NCBI RefSeq assembly: GCF_001425605.1
Contig: NZ_LMRG01000012.1
Location: forward strand, 62,889-126,888
Length of the DNA: 64,000 nucleotides
Source of the DNA: Rhizobium sp. Leaf453
GTDB lineage: Bacteria > Pseudomonadota > Alphaproteobacteria > Rhizobiales > Rhizobiaceae
Direction: 5' to 3'
How positions within the stretch are numbered: position 1 is the first letter of the stretch; each line of letters begins with the position of its first letter. The translations under genes and the position numbers were made by a program. Of this stretch, positions 44,643 through 53,142 are shown piece by piece. A model generated the notes under the pieces. That model had not been told where the DNA came from. It worked only from the letters and a program-made list of their open reading frames with translations, and did not search any database.

Positions 44643-45977
44643 TCAGGCGGCGCGCTTCAGAGCGTCGCCAAGGATGGAAACGAGCTTGCCAATCTCGTCC
44701 TTTTCGATGATCAGCGGTGGCGAGAGGGCAATGATGTCGCCGGTGACGCGGATCAGCAGGCCCTTCTTGAGGCAGTCGACGAAGACGTCGTAGGCGCGCG
44801 TTCCCGGTGCGCCATCGCGCGGTGTCAGTTCGACCGCGCCGACCAGGCCGAGATTGCGGATATCCGCGACGTGTGGCAGGCCCTTCAGCGAATGAAGCGC
44901 GTCCTGCCAGGTTTCCGCGAGGCCGGCAGCCCGGGTCAGCAGGCCTTCTTCCTCGTAGATTTCCATGGTCGCGAGACCCGCCGCGCAGGCGACCGGGTGG
45001 CCGGAATAGGTATAGCCGTGGAACAGTTCGATCTGGTTGTCCGGGCCGGTCATCAGGCCGTCATGCACCTTGCGGCTGGCAAAGACCGCGCCCATCGGCA
45101 CGGCGCCATTCGTCAGGCCCTTGGCGGTGGTAATGATATCGGGAATAACGCCGAAATAGTCGGTCGCAAACGGCGTGCCGAGCCGTCCAAAACCGGTGAT
45201 GACTTCGTCGAAAATCAAGAGGATGCCGTATTTGTCGGCAATGGCGCGCAGGCGCTCCAGATAGCCCTTCGGCGGCAGGATGACGCCGGCGGATCCGGAC
45301 ATCGGCTCGACGATGACGGCTGCGATCGTCTCGGCGCCGTGCAGCGCCACCAGACGTTCCAAATCTTCCGCGAGTTCGACGCCATGATCGGGCAGTCCCT
45401 TGGAAAAGGCGTTGCGGTCGAGATCGAGCGTATGGCGCAGGTGATCGGCCGGGATCTGCGGGAAAATACGACGGTTGTTGACCAGACCGCCGACGGAAAT
45501 GCCGCCGAAGCCAACGCCGTGATAGCCCTTCTCACGGCCGATAAGGCGCGTGCGGGTGCCTTGTCCGATTGCGCGCTGGTAGGCGATGGCGATCTTCAGG
45601 GCCGTATCGACGGATTCGGAGCCCGAACCGGTGAAGAAGACGCGGTCGAGCTGCGCAGCAGGACCGCCGGGAGAATGCTCGGCGAGCTTGGCGGCGAATT
45701 CGAAGGCGATCGGATGACCCATCTGGAAGGTTGGGGCGAAGTCCAGCGTGCGCAACTGGCGCTCGACGGCTTCCGTGATGCGCTGGCGGCCGTGGCCGAC
45801 GTTGACGCACCAGAGGCCGGCCGTACCATCGAGGATCCGATTACCGTCCACATCGGTGTAATACATGCCCTCGGCGCTCGCCAGCATGCGTGGGGCGGCC
45901 TTGAACTGCCGATTGGCGGTAAATGGCATCCAGAAATTCTCGAGGGACGGGCTGTTGCGCTTGCTGATGTGATCCAT
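44643..45977 (-). CDS. Class III omega-amino-acid:pyruvate aminotransferase
   Basis: This 444-aa PLP enzyme resembles beta-alanine:pyruvate transaminases: FWMPFTANRQFKAAPR near the start, IFDEVITGFGRLG (Asp257 contacts the PLP nitrogen) and TTAKGLTNGAVPMGAV with the PLP lysine at about 286. It moves an amino group from an omega-amino acid or amine to pyruvate. Beta-alanine, taurine or putrescine-type amines are all possible, and taurine is tempting because tauABC is near. ATG 45977 is behind AGGAGAGAG. It is divergent from an XRE-cupin regulator that probably controls it. Confidence 0.88.
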   Translation of the reverse strand: MDHISKRNSPSLENFWMPFTANRQFKAAPRMLASAEGMYYTDVDGNRILDGTAGLWCVNVGHGRQRITEAVERQLRTLDFAPTFQMGHPIAFEFAAKLAEHSPGGPAAQLDRVFFTGSGSESVDTALKIAIAYQRAIGQGTRTRLIGREKGYHGVGFGGISVGGLVNNRRIFPQIPADHLRHTLDLDRNAFSKGLPDHGVELAEDLERLVALHGAETIAAVIVEPMSGSAGVILPPKGYLERLRAIADKYGILLIFDEVITGFGRLGTPFATDYFGVIPDIITTAKGLTNGAVPMGAVFASRKVHDGLMTGPDNQIELFHGYTYSGHPVACAAGLATMEIYEEEGLLTRAAGLAETWQDALHSLKGLPHVADIRNLGLVGAVELTPRDGAPGTRAYDVFVDCLKKGLLIRVTGDIIALSPPLIIEKDEIGKLVSILGDALKRAA

Positions 45978-46068
45978 GGCTCTCTCCTTGGGATTGCCGC
46001 CAATGTGTGCAATTTTCAATGTTGAACAAGTCCTTTTCTATGATTCAGTAAGCCATTGAAATAAATGG

Positions 46069-46085
46069 AACCGTGTGACACGGTT
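46069..46085. promoter_or_regulatory. Palindromic operator candidate between aminotransferase and regulator
   Basis: AACCGTGT, G, ACACGGTT forms a perfect 17-bp palindrome 35 bases before the regulator start and 92 bases before the divergent aminotransferase. It is the best candidate for the site bound by the XRE-cupin protein. Confidence 0.6.
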
Positions 46086-46119
46086 TGCTGTATTTCAAAC
46101 AACCGAAACAGGATTGGTC

Positions 46120-46668
46120 ATGTCCGTCGATATCGGCAGCCGCTTGCGTCATCTGCGGTCGCTGCACAATCTGTCCCAGCGGGAGTTGGCGAAGCGCACG
46201 GGCGTCACCAATTCGACAATCTCGCTGATCGAATCCAATTCATCCAATCCATCCGTCGGGGCGCTCAAGCGTATCCTGGACGGTATCCCCATCGGTCTGG
46301 CGGAATTCTTTGCCTTCGAACCGGAGAAGCCGCGCAAGGCATTCTATGCGGCCGAGGAACTGGTCGAGATCGGCAAGGGACCGATTTCTTACAGGCAGAT
46401 CGGCGACAACCTGTTTGGTCGCAGTCTGCAAATCCTCAAGGAATGTTATCAGCCGGGCTCTGATACCGGGAAAGTTCCGCTCGTTCACGAGGGGGAGGAG
46501 GGTGGTATCGTTTTGTCCGGGCGGCTGGAGGTGACCGTGGATGAGGACCGCCGCATTCTCGGCCCGGGCGATGCCTACTATTTCGAGAGCCGGCGACCGC
46601 ACCGGTTCCGTTGTGTCGGGCCTGTGCCTTGCGAGGTCATCAGCGCCTGCACGCCGCCAACGTTCTGA
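46120..46668 (+). CDS. XRE-cupin transcriptional regulator (PuuR-like)
   Basis: The 182-aa protein has an N-terminal XRE helix-turn-helix (residues 6-60; LSQRELAKRTGVTNSTISLI) and a C-terminal cupin domain (about 100-180; HEGEEGGIVLSGRLEVTVDE, GPGDAYYFES). This is the layout of PuuR, the repressor of putrescine use. ATG 46120 follows AGGA. Divergent placement from the aminotransferase implies that it controls that gene and itself, with an amine or amino acid as the likely ligand. Confidence 0.88.
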   Translation: MSVDIGSRLRHLRSLHNLSQRELAKRTGVTNSTISLIESNSSNPSVGALKRILDGIPIGLAEFFAFEPEKPRKAFYAAEELVEIGKGPISYRQIGDNLFGRSLQILKECYQPGSDTGKVPLVHEGEEGGIVLSGRLEVTVDEDRRILGPGDAYYFESRRPHRFRCVGPVPCEVISACTPPTF

Positions 46669-46674
46669 ATGCAA

Positions 46675-46709
46675 AAGGCCAGACGATACCGTTATCGTCT
46701 GGCCTTCTA
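46675..46709. terminator. Bidirectional terminator
   Basis: AAGGCCAGACGATA (46675-46688) pairs perfectly with TATCGTCTGGCCTT (46693-46706) around a four-base loop. It lies between the convergent regulator and ABC-protein genes, only a few bases after the regulator stop. Confidence 0.88.
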
Positions 46710-46726
46710 TTGACGATTAGCAGGGA

Positions 46727-48535
46727 TCAATCCGCCGGTTGTGGAGCGGATGTGCGCAGGCTCTTCGGCCGCAGCAGCCGCAGCGCCTTGCCGGTCGGGT
46801 TGCCTTCAAGTTGCAGCACGCGGGTAAAGAAGCGGGTTCCCGGTTCCTGCCGGCCGATGTTGACGATCGCTGCAGTGCCGACTTCCTTCTCCAGAAAGTT
46901 CAGCACACGCTTGTAGGAATCGCTCTCCAGCGTATCCAGCGCCTCGTCGATGATGACCCAGCGCGGCTTATGCAGGCCGAGCCTTGCGATGGCGAGAAGA
47001 CGCAGTTCGACTTCGTTGAGCTTCAGCTTTGTCTTCATGTCCTGGTCCAGCTGTCCCTGCAGACGGGCGAGGCCCACGCGCGACAGGACCTTCACCAGAT
47101 CGACCTTCGCGAAACTGCCAGGATTTTGCGGATAGGACAGCACCTCTTCCAGCGTGCCGGGCGGGAAGTAGGGAGAGCGCGGAATGAACGCCATCTGGGC
47201 GTCCTTGGGCAGCGCGATCTTTCCGTGCCCCCAAGGCCACAGGCCGGCAATGGAGCGGAAGAATGGCGCTTTTTCCACGCCTGTTGCACTGGTGACAAGC
47301 ACACGGTCGCCCGGTGCGATTTCGACATGCGGCTCGGCCAGCTTGATGCATCCGGCCGGCAGCGCGATTTCCAGCCCGTCGATGGTCATGCGCTGGCTAT
47401 CGCTCCGGGTGAAGTCGATCCGCTTGCCGCTTTCGTGGCTCTCATCGGTCATCAGCATGGCCGAGCGGAAGGCGGCAACACGCAGCAGAGTCGCCCGCCA
47501 GTCAGCGAGCGTGTCGATATTGTCGACGAACCAGCGAAGCGAGGTGTTCACCTGATTGAAGGCCCCGACGGCCATCATCAGACCACCGAAGCTGAGGCTT
47601 CCGGAGAAGTAGACCGGCGCTGCAATGATGATCGGTGCGACGACGGTGATCCAGCCGTAACCGGACGTGACCCAGGTGAGGCGGGTGAGTGCCAGCATCA
47701 GCCTGTTGCTGATTTCCATGACCGACGACAGATCGCGCTGCAGGCGGCGCTTCTCGTTCGGCTCGTCGGCGGAAAGCGAGATTGCCTCGATATGTTCATT
47801 GACCCGCATCAGCGAGAACCGCAGCGCGGCCTCGCGCGAATAGTGTTCACCATTGATCTTGACCAGCGGGCGTCCGACGAACCAGCTGAGGCAGGCGGCC
47901 GTACCGGCATAGAGGATCGCAGCCCAGACCATATAGCCGGGGATGTTGATGTCGTGCTCGCCGATATGGAACACGAAGCCTTCCGACAGCGACCAGAGAA
48001 CGCCGATGAAGCTGGCGAGGAGAATGCCGGACTGGAACAGGCCGAAGCAGATGCCGGACGTCAGGTCCGCCAGATGGCGCGCATCCTCATGCATGCGCTG
48101 GTCGGGGTTGATGCCGATGGAGCCGGCATTGGCGAGGCGGAAGGCGCGGGCCGGCCGCATCCATTCGGTAATCAGGTCGAGCGTCAGGCCCTCGCGCAAT
48201 TTGATCCGGATCCACTGGTTCAGCCAGGTCTGGACGACGTTGAGAACGAGAAGACCGCCGGCAATCTGGGCGAAGATCAGCAACTGATGCAGAAAGGCGG
48301 AAAAGTCCCTGCGCTCCAGCGTGTCGTAAAACGGTTTGTACCAGCGATTGAGAAGAACCTGACCGAAGGCGGTCACCAGGATGACCGAGACGATGCCGAG
48401 GGCAAGCCAGATGATGACGTTGCGGACGGGCGAAGCCATGAAGGCGTTCTGCATCATCTTCAACTGATGGCGAAAGGGCTGCTCATCGTCCGGCTGTATC
48501 CGGTCGGGTTTCTTCATGTCTTTCTGCTGCGGCAT
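46727..48535 (-). CDS. SbmA/YddA-type ABC transporter with degenerate ATP-binding domain
   Basis: The 602-aa protein has an N-terminal membrane domain of the SbmA/BacA/YddA kind (residues 30-340; FGQVLLNRWYKPFYDTLERR is diagnostic) and a C-terminal ABC domain. In the ATPase the Walker A position reads VTSATGVEKAPFFRSIAGLW where homologues have G-x-x-G-x-G-K-S/T; the P-loop lacks its glycine-rich core and the Ser/Thr. The signature is replaced by LKLNEVELRLLAIARL, while the Walker B (WVIIDEALDTLE) keeps its acid. The start is uncertain (ATG 48535 or 48517). It may work without ATP hydrolysis, like SbmA, or be failing. Its place next to the siderophore run hints at siderophore or peptide transport. 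Confidence 0.8.
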   Translation of the reverse strand: MPQQKDMKKPDRIQPDDEQPFRHQLKMMQNAFMASPVRNVIIWLALGIVSVILVTAFGQVLLNRWYKPFYDTLERRDFSAFLHQLLIFAQIAGGLLVLNVVQTWLNQWIRIKLREGLTLDLITEWMRPARAFRLANAGSIGINPDQRMHEDARHLADLTSGICFGLFQSGILLASFIGVLWSLSEGFVFHIGEHDINIPGYMVWAAILYAGTAACLSWFVGRPLVKINGEHYSREAALRFSLMRVNEHIEAISLSADEPNEKRRLQRDLSSVMEISNRLMLALTRLTWVTSGYGWITVVAPIIIAAPVYFSGSLSFGGLMMAVGAFNQVNTSLRWFVDNIDTLADWRATLLRVAAFRSAMLMTDESHESGKRIDFTRSDSQRMTIDGLEIALPAGCIKLAEPHVEIAPGDRVLVTSATGVEKAPFFRSIAGLWPWGHGKIALPKDAQMAFIPRSPYFPPGTLEEVLSYPQNPGSFAKVDLVKVLSRVGLARLQGQLDQDMKTKLKLNEVELRLLAIARLGLHKPRWVIIDEALDTLESDSYKRVLNFLEKEVGTAAIVNIGRQEPGTRFFTRVLQLEGNPTGKALRLLRPKSLRTSAPQPAD

Positions 48536-48727
48536 CGGTAAAGAATCTCCACCACTTGCTTTGATCGCTCGCGCGTCCAAAATGCTCCCTGAGCCAAGGT
48601 AACAACGGGGGATGGGGCGAAACTGTCTAAAAACCGCGTTTATCTCCTACGCGGCGACGTTTTCCACACAACATGGGTGAAAACCCAAATCATAAAGTGA
48701 TGTCACCACTGAAACGATGGCGGATCG

Positions 48728-49456
48728 TCAGATATAGAGCGGCGCCATTTTCCGCCAGGCGCCTGCCCGGTGGGCGCGTCCATCCCAGACATGCAGCTGA
48801 TGCCCGACATTCTTGTCCAGAAGAAGACGGCTGAGATAGCGGTTGTTGTCGAGGAAAGGATCGGCATCACCGATCGTCAGGACGATATCGAGGCGGCGCA
48901 ATCTTTCCAGCCGCCATTCGCACACCAGGTTGGGCAGGAAATGGCTTGGCGTATGGAAATAGACGTCGTCGTCGTAATAGCCGTCGAGCAGGTCTCCGAA
49001 CGACTCAACCTTCATCGTCAGGTCGTAGCGGCCGGAGAAGGCGACGAGCTTGCTGAACAGATGGGGGTGGCGGAAGACGAGGCTGGCGGCCTGAAAGGCG
49101 CCGAGGCTGCAGCCTTGCACGACGATACTGTCGTGCGGATTCATCTGCGCCATCAGCGGCAGGACTTCCTGGAGAATATAGTCCTCGAAGGCGGCATGGC
49201 GGCGCATGCGCTCGGCCGGATGGCGGTGGAAGCCGTAGAAGGTTTCTGCGGCGAGGCCCTCGATGCAGTAGAGTTGCAGGTGACCCGCGTCCAGTTTGTC
49301 GGCTAGGCTGTCAACGATGCCGAGCTCTTCATATTCCCAAAAACGGCCGTCCCGGGTCGGAAACATCAGGACCTTGGCGCCGGCATGGCCAAACACCAAG
49401 AGCTCCATGTCTCTATGAAGACGCTGACTGTACCAGCGAAGATATTCGCGTTTCAT
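48728..49456 (-). CDS. Esterase-type alpha/beta hydrolase (siderophore run)
   Basis: This 242-aa protein of the esterase-D/enterochelin-esterase-like group has the nucleophile elbow GCSLG (Ser117), an acid in TIGDADPF (Asp197 or Asp199) and a last His in DGRAHRAGAW (His229). It overlaps the AXE1-type esterase by four bases and ends the minus-strand siderophore run. It could cleave a siderophore ester or scavenge other ester-linked ligands. Petrobactin itself has no labile ester core, so the substrate is open. Confidence 0.8.
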   Translation of the reverse strand: MKREYLRWYSQRLHRDMELLVFGHAGAKVLMFPTRDGRFWEYEELGIVDSLADKLDAGHLQLYCIEGLAAETFYGFHRHPAERMRRHAAFEDYILQEVLPLMAQMNPHDSIVVQGCSLGAFQAASLVFRHPHLFSKLVAFSGRYDLTMKVESFGDLLDGYYDDDVYFHTPSHFLPNLVCEWRLERLRRLDIVLTIGDADPFLDNNRYLSRLLLDKNVGHQLHVWDGRAHRAGAWRKMAPLYI

Positions 49457-50418
49457 GGGACCTTGAAGAGCCGCCTGACCTTTTCGCGCAGGATGGCATC
49501 CTGTGCTGGACCTTCAGGATAGTCGAAATGCCCGGCATCAAGGATGAAGATTTCATTAAATTTTGATGGCGGCAGAGCATTCGCCACGGAGAACTGGCAG
49601 GGCGGGGCGACGGCCGGATCGAACAGGGCTGCGGCAACAAGCATCGGCACCTGAATGCGCTCGGCAGCGTTGGCCGCATCGAACAACCGGAGGGTTTCCA
49701 GCACGCTGCCATGGGTCTTCTGATAGGCTTGAACAGACTCCGCGCTACCGACCGTCGGCAGGCTAAGCCAGAGCGGCCGGTTTCCGAATGAGGGCACGAC
49801 AAGATGCCCGCGATCAATGCGCCGGTCGTAAGGGATCGCCATGGCGCCGATCCCGCCGCCGAAGCTGCTGCCGCTATAGCCAATGTGGCCGTCTATCCAC
49901 GGATAAAGCGTAGTGAGTGCCGATACCGCGAGCCATACGTCCTCGACACATCCGCCGATGATGTAGTTGCCGGGGTTCTCGATGCCGTAAACCACATGAC
50001 CGGGCGGATCCGGGGAAATCGGCGGGCGGGCGCTGAGCGATAAGCCGCGAAAACACGGAAAGAGCACGGCGGTTTCTTCCACCGGTATCTCGAAATCCGG
50101 CTGGTCGCGGCCGCCATAACCATGGCCGACGACAAGGCCACGGCGCACCTGGCCTTTGCGGGGTAACAGCAGCCAGCCACGGATCTGGAAAGCGCCGGTC
50201 GAGGTATAGGTGATGTCGAGCACATGCCAGCCGGGATGGCTTGCCTTGCTTTGGCGCAGCACTGGTTGCGGATCGACGGCCAGCGCCTGCTGGTACCGCT
50301 TTTGCCAGAACGTGTCGAAATCTGCGGGGGCCTCGGGCGCTCTGATCTCTCGCAACTGATCAAGCTGCAAGCCATAGGTTGGGTCGAATGTGAAAGGATG
50401 GACTGTCGGAACGCTCAT
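49453..50418 (-). CDS. AXE1-family acetyl-xylan-esterase-like hydrolase
   Basis: The 321-aa protein resembles the AXE1/cephalosporin-C-deacetylase family: FDTFWQKRYQQAL near the start, GLVVGHGYGGR for the oxyanion hole, nucleophile GSSFG (Ser185), Asp267 in ALFDPAV and His297 in DAGHFDYP. Start ATG 50418 removes ten residues from the longest frame. It lies 57 bases after the siderophore ATPase gene and is probably in its operon. Deacetylation of a modified siderophore or of plant-derived esters are both plausible. Confidence 0.82.
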   Translation of the reverse strand: MSVPTVHPFTFDPTYGLQLDQLREIRAPEAPADFDTFWQKRYQQALAVDPQPVLRQSKASHPGWHVLDITYTSTGAFQIRGWLLLPRKGQVRRGLVVGHGYGGRDQPDFEIPVEETAVLFPCFRGLSLSARPPISPDPPGHVVYGIENPGNYIIGGCVEDVWLAVSALTTLYPWIDGHIGYSGSSFGGGIGAMAIPYDRRIDRGHLVVPSFGNRPLWLSLPTVGSAESVQAYQKTHGSVLETLRLFDAANAAERIQVPMLVAAALFDPAVAPPCQFSVANALPPSKFNEIFILDAGHFDYPEGPAQDAILREKVRRLFKVP

Positions 50419-50475
50419 TGGATGGTTGTCCCGTGAAAATCCGGGCAATGCAAGGCGGCGCCGGACATGCGTCCG

Positions 50476-51234
50476 TCAAAGGTGGTGGAGCACGAAGGGT
50501 TTTCCACCCATCTGCTCGATCTGCATACGGTAGCCGAAGATCGCTTCAAGATTGTCTTGCGTCAGCACGGCGTCTGGCGTTCCATCGGCGATGACCCGTC
50601 CATCGCGCATCGCAACGATCCGGTCGGCATAGGCGGCGGCCTGGTTGATGTCGTGCAGGACGATGATGGCAGTGCGCTGGCGTTCATCGGCAATGCTCCT
50701 CAGCGAGCGCATCAATTGCCGGGCATGGAACATGTCGAGATTGTTGAGCGGCTCATCCAGCAGCAGATAGTCCGTGCCCTGGCAGAAGGTCATGGCGACC
50801 ATGGCCCGTTGCCTCTGGCCTCCCGACAGCGTGTCGATGAACCGTTCCGACAGGGCCTTCAGTTCGAACTGCTCCAGGGCTGCATCGACAAGGGCCAGAT
50901 CCTCGACGCCAGGGTGACCCTGGTGATGCGGGAAGCGGCCGAAGCCCACGAGTTCGCGCACTGTCAGGCGGCTGGCCACGGCGCCGTCCTGGCGCAGAAT
51001 GGCGAGGCGTTGCGCCAGTTGCCGGCTCGGCGTGCGATCGACCGGCAGGTCGTCGATGGTGATCCGGCCGGATTGCAGCGGTTGCAGCCGCGCCATCAGG
51101 GAGAACAGGGTGGATTTGCCGGCGCCGTTCGGGCCGACCAGCGCGATGATACCGCCCCTGTCGAGCGACAGCGTTATATCGCGCAGGATCGGCACGTCGC
51201 GATAGGACAGCGATACGTTTTCGATCCGGATCAT
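50476..51234 (-). CDS. Siderophore ABC importer ATPase (FecE/FatE-type)
   Basis: This 252-aa ATPase has Walker A GPNGAGKST (about 34-42), signature LSGGQRQRA and Walker B YLLLDEPLNNLDMFH, the last being typical of iron-siderophore ATPases. It overlaps the second permease by four bases. It powers inner-membrane uptake of the ferric siderophore. Confidence 0.92.
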   Translation of the reverse strand: MIRIENVSLSYRDVPILRDITLSLDRGGIIALVGPNGAGKSTLFSLMARLQPLQSGRITIDDLPVDRTPSRQLAQRLAILRQDGAVASRLTVRELVGFGRFPHHQGHPGVEDLALVDAALEQFELKALSERFIDTLSGGQRQRAMVAMTFCQGTDYLLLDEPLNNLDMFHARQLMRSLRSIADERQRTAIIVLHDINQAAAYADRIVAMRDGRVIADGTPDAVLTQDNLEAIFGYRMQIEQMGGKPFVLHHL

Positions 51235-52172
51235 TTACGGCTCCCGAGGATGAGCAAGGCGAGGAAAAGCAGGCCACCGGCAAATTCGATGACGACACCG
51301 AGCGTCGACGCGCCGCCCAGGCCGTGTTGCAGGATGGTCTGGCCGCCGACGAGCACGATGATGGCGATGAAGGACGCCGCCGGCAGCAGCAGCGCATGAC
51401 GTTGCGTCTGCATCAGCCGCTCCGCCAGTGCCGCGACGAGCAGGCCGAAGAAGGCGACCGGTCCGACAAGTGCGGTGGAGACCGCCACCAGAACCGAGAC
51501 GAGGAGCAGGAGGCCTGTCGCGGCCCGGATCCAGTGAACGCCGAGCCCGATCGCGGTTTCGCGGCCAAGTCCGATAATGTCGAGCACATGGCGCTTCTGC
51601 CAACAGAGCAGTGCCGCGCCGAGTGTGATGATCGTGCCGATGATCGTCAGGTCGGCGCGCAGCATGTTGAAATTGGCGAAACTCGCGGTCTGCACGATGG
51701 CGAAGTCATTGGGATCGATCACCCGTGACAGAAGCGCCGACAGGCTGCGAAAGAGCAGCCCCAGCGTCACGCCCATCAGCAGCATCAAGCTCATGTCCAT
51801 CCGGCTCCGCAGCATCGGCCAGAGCAGCCCCATCGCGAGCGCGATCATGACGATAACCTCCGCGCCGAATTTCAGCCCGCCATTAAGGCTCGCATAGCCA
51901 AGGCCGCCGAGTGCAAAGACAAGGGCCGTCTGACCGAACAGGTAGAGCGCATCAAGCCCCATGATCGAAGGTGTCAGGATGCGGTTCGCGGTCACCGTCT
52001 GGAAGAGCACGGTCGAAAGAGCAATGGAGACGGAAACCTGGATCAGGGCCAGGAGCTTGAGCCCGCGCAGTTGCAAGACGAAGACCATGTTGCCGCGCAG
52101 CCCGATCGTCATGAAGGCGATGATCGAGGCACACGCGATTGCTGCGAGAATGATCAGGCGTCGGTCAGGCAT
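51231..52172 (-). CDS. Siderophore ABC importer permease 2 (FecCD family)
   Basis: This is a 313-aa FecCD/BtuC-type permease with about nine or ten spans, including LTPSIMGLDALYLFGQTALV and GRETAIGLGVHWIRA, which are typical of FecCD proteins. It overlaps permease 1 (8 bases) and the ATPase. Together with permease 1 it forms the channel. Confidence 0.9.
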   Translation of the reverse strand: MPDRRLIILAAIACASIIAFMTIGLRGNMVFVLQLRGLKLLALIQVSVSIALSTVLFQTVTANRILTPSIMGLDALYLFGQTALVFALGGLGYASLNGGLKFGAEVIVMIALAMGLLWPMLRSRMDMSLMLLMGVTLGLLFRSLSALLSRVIDPNDFAIVQTASFANFNMLRADLTIIGTIITLGAALLCWQKRHVLDIIGLGRETAIGLGVHWIRAATGLLLLVSVLVAVSTALVGPVAFFGLLVAALAERLMQTQRHALLLPAASFIAIIVLVGGQTILQHGLGGASTLGVVIEFAGGLLFLALLILGSRK

Positions 52173-53142
52173 GTTTTGTCCGCATGAACATCAGCCGCAG
52201 GAACAGGATGGCGCCGACGACGCCCATGACGGTTGCAACGGGTATCTCGTAGGGGAACCGCAGCAACCGGCCGAGCACATCGCAGCCGAGCACCAAGGTC
52301 GCCCCGCTCAAGGCAACCCAGGGAATGGTGACGCGCAGATTATCGCCCAGCGCACGCGAGACGAGATTGGGAACGACGAGCCCGACAAAGGGGATGATGC
52401 CGACGATCACCACCGTCAGCGCCGATATGACGGAGACGATCACGAGACCAAGCTGCAGCGTGCGCTGATAGTTCAGGCCGAGGCCGATGCTGACATCGCG
52501 GCCGAGCGAGAGCAATGTCAGCCGGTCGGCCACCCACCAGGCGAGAGCCGCCATCAGCGCAGTGATCCAGAGAAGTTCATAGCGCCCGCGCACGACGCCT
52601 GAAAACTCGCCATTGGTCCAGATATCGATGAGTTGCAGAAGCTCGGTCTGCCAGCCGACGAAGGTCACGACCGCGCCGATCACACCGCCATAGACCAGCC
52701 CGAACAGTGGCACGAGATAGGGTTGTGTCGGCGGCAGCCGATGCGCGGTCATCAGGAAAATGGACGTGCCGATGAGGGCAAGGGCGCTTGCAAACAGAGT
52801 CTTCACGGCAAGTGCGGCGCCGGGGAAGAGCAGGGTCATGATCAGGATGCCGAGTGCGGCACTCTGCGCCGTTCCGGAGGTGGAGGGTTCGACGAACCGG
52901 TTGCGCACCAGTGTCTGCATGATCAGGCCGGCAATCGAAAGGGCAGCACCGGTCAGGATCGCCGCCATCGTCCGCGGCAGCCGGCTGACGAGCAGCAGTT
53001 GCAGGGATGCCGGATCGTCGATGATCGCCCACAGGGAGAACTCCCCGGCGCCGATGAGAATGCTGAGAACCACAAGCACGACAAAGGCCGCGCAGGCGGC
53101 CAGTTTCGTTTTCGATTGTCTGTGAACGCGTATTTCGGTCAT
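52165..53142 (-). CDS. Siderophore ABC importer permease 1 (FecCD family)
   Basis: The 325-aa FecCD-type permease has about ten spans, the segment FVEPSTSGTAQSAALGILIM and the late IPFVGLVVPNLVSRALGDNL that contacts the ATPase. It overlaps the binding-protein gene by four bases (ATGA). The petrobactin importers FatCD/FpuB belong to the same family. Confidence 0.9.
   Translation of the reverse strand: MTEIRVHRQSKTKLAACAAFVVLVVLSILIGAGEFSLWAIIDDPASLQLLLVSRLPRTMAAILTGAALSIAGLIMQTLVRNRFVEPSTSGTAQSAALGILIMTLLFPGAALAVKTLFASALALIGTSIFLMTAHRLPPTQPYLVPLFGLVYGGVIGAVVTFVGWQTELLQLIDIWTNGEFSGVVRGRYELLWITALMAALAWWVADRLTLLSLGRDVSIGLGLNYQRTLQLGLVIVSVISALTVVIVGIIPFVGLVVPNLVSRALGDNLRVTIPWVALSGATLVLGCDVLGRLLRFPYEIPVATVMGVVGAILFLRLMFMRTKHA

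Noticed and set aside
46739..48541. 600-codon plus-strand frame opposite the SbmA/YddA-type gene
   Set aside because: Antisense shadow of a gene with a diagnostic membrane domain; no homology recognised.
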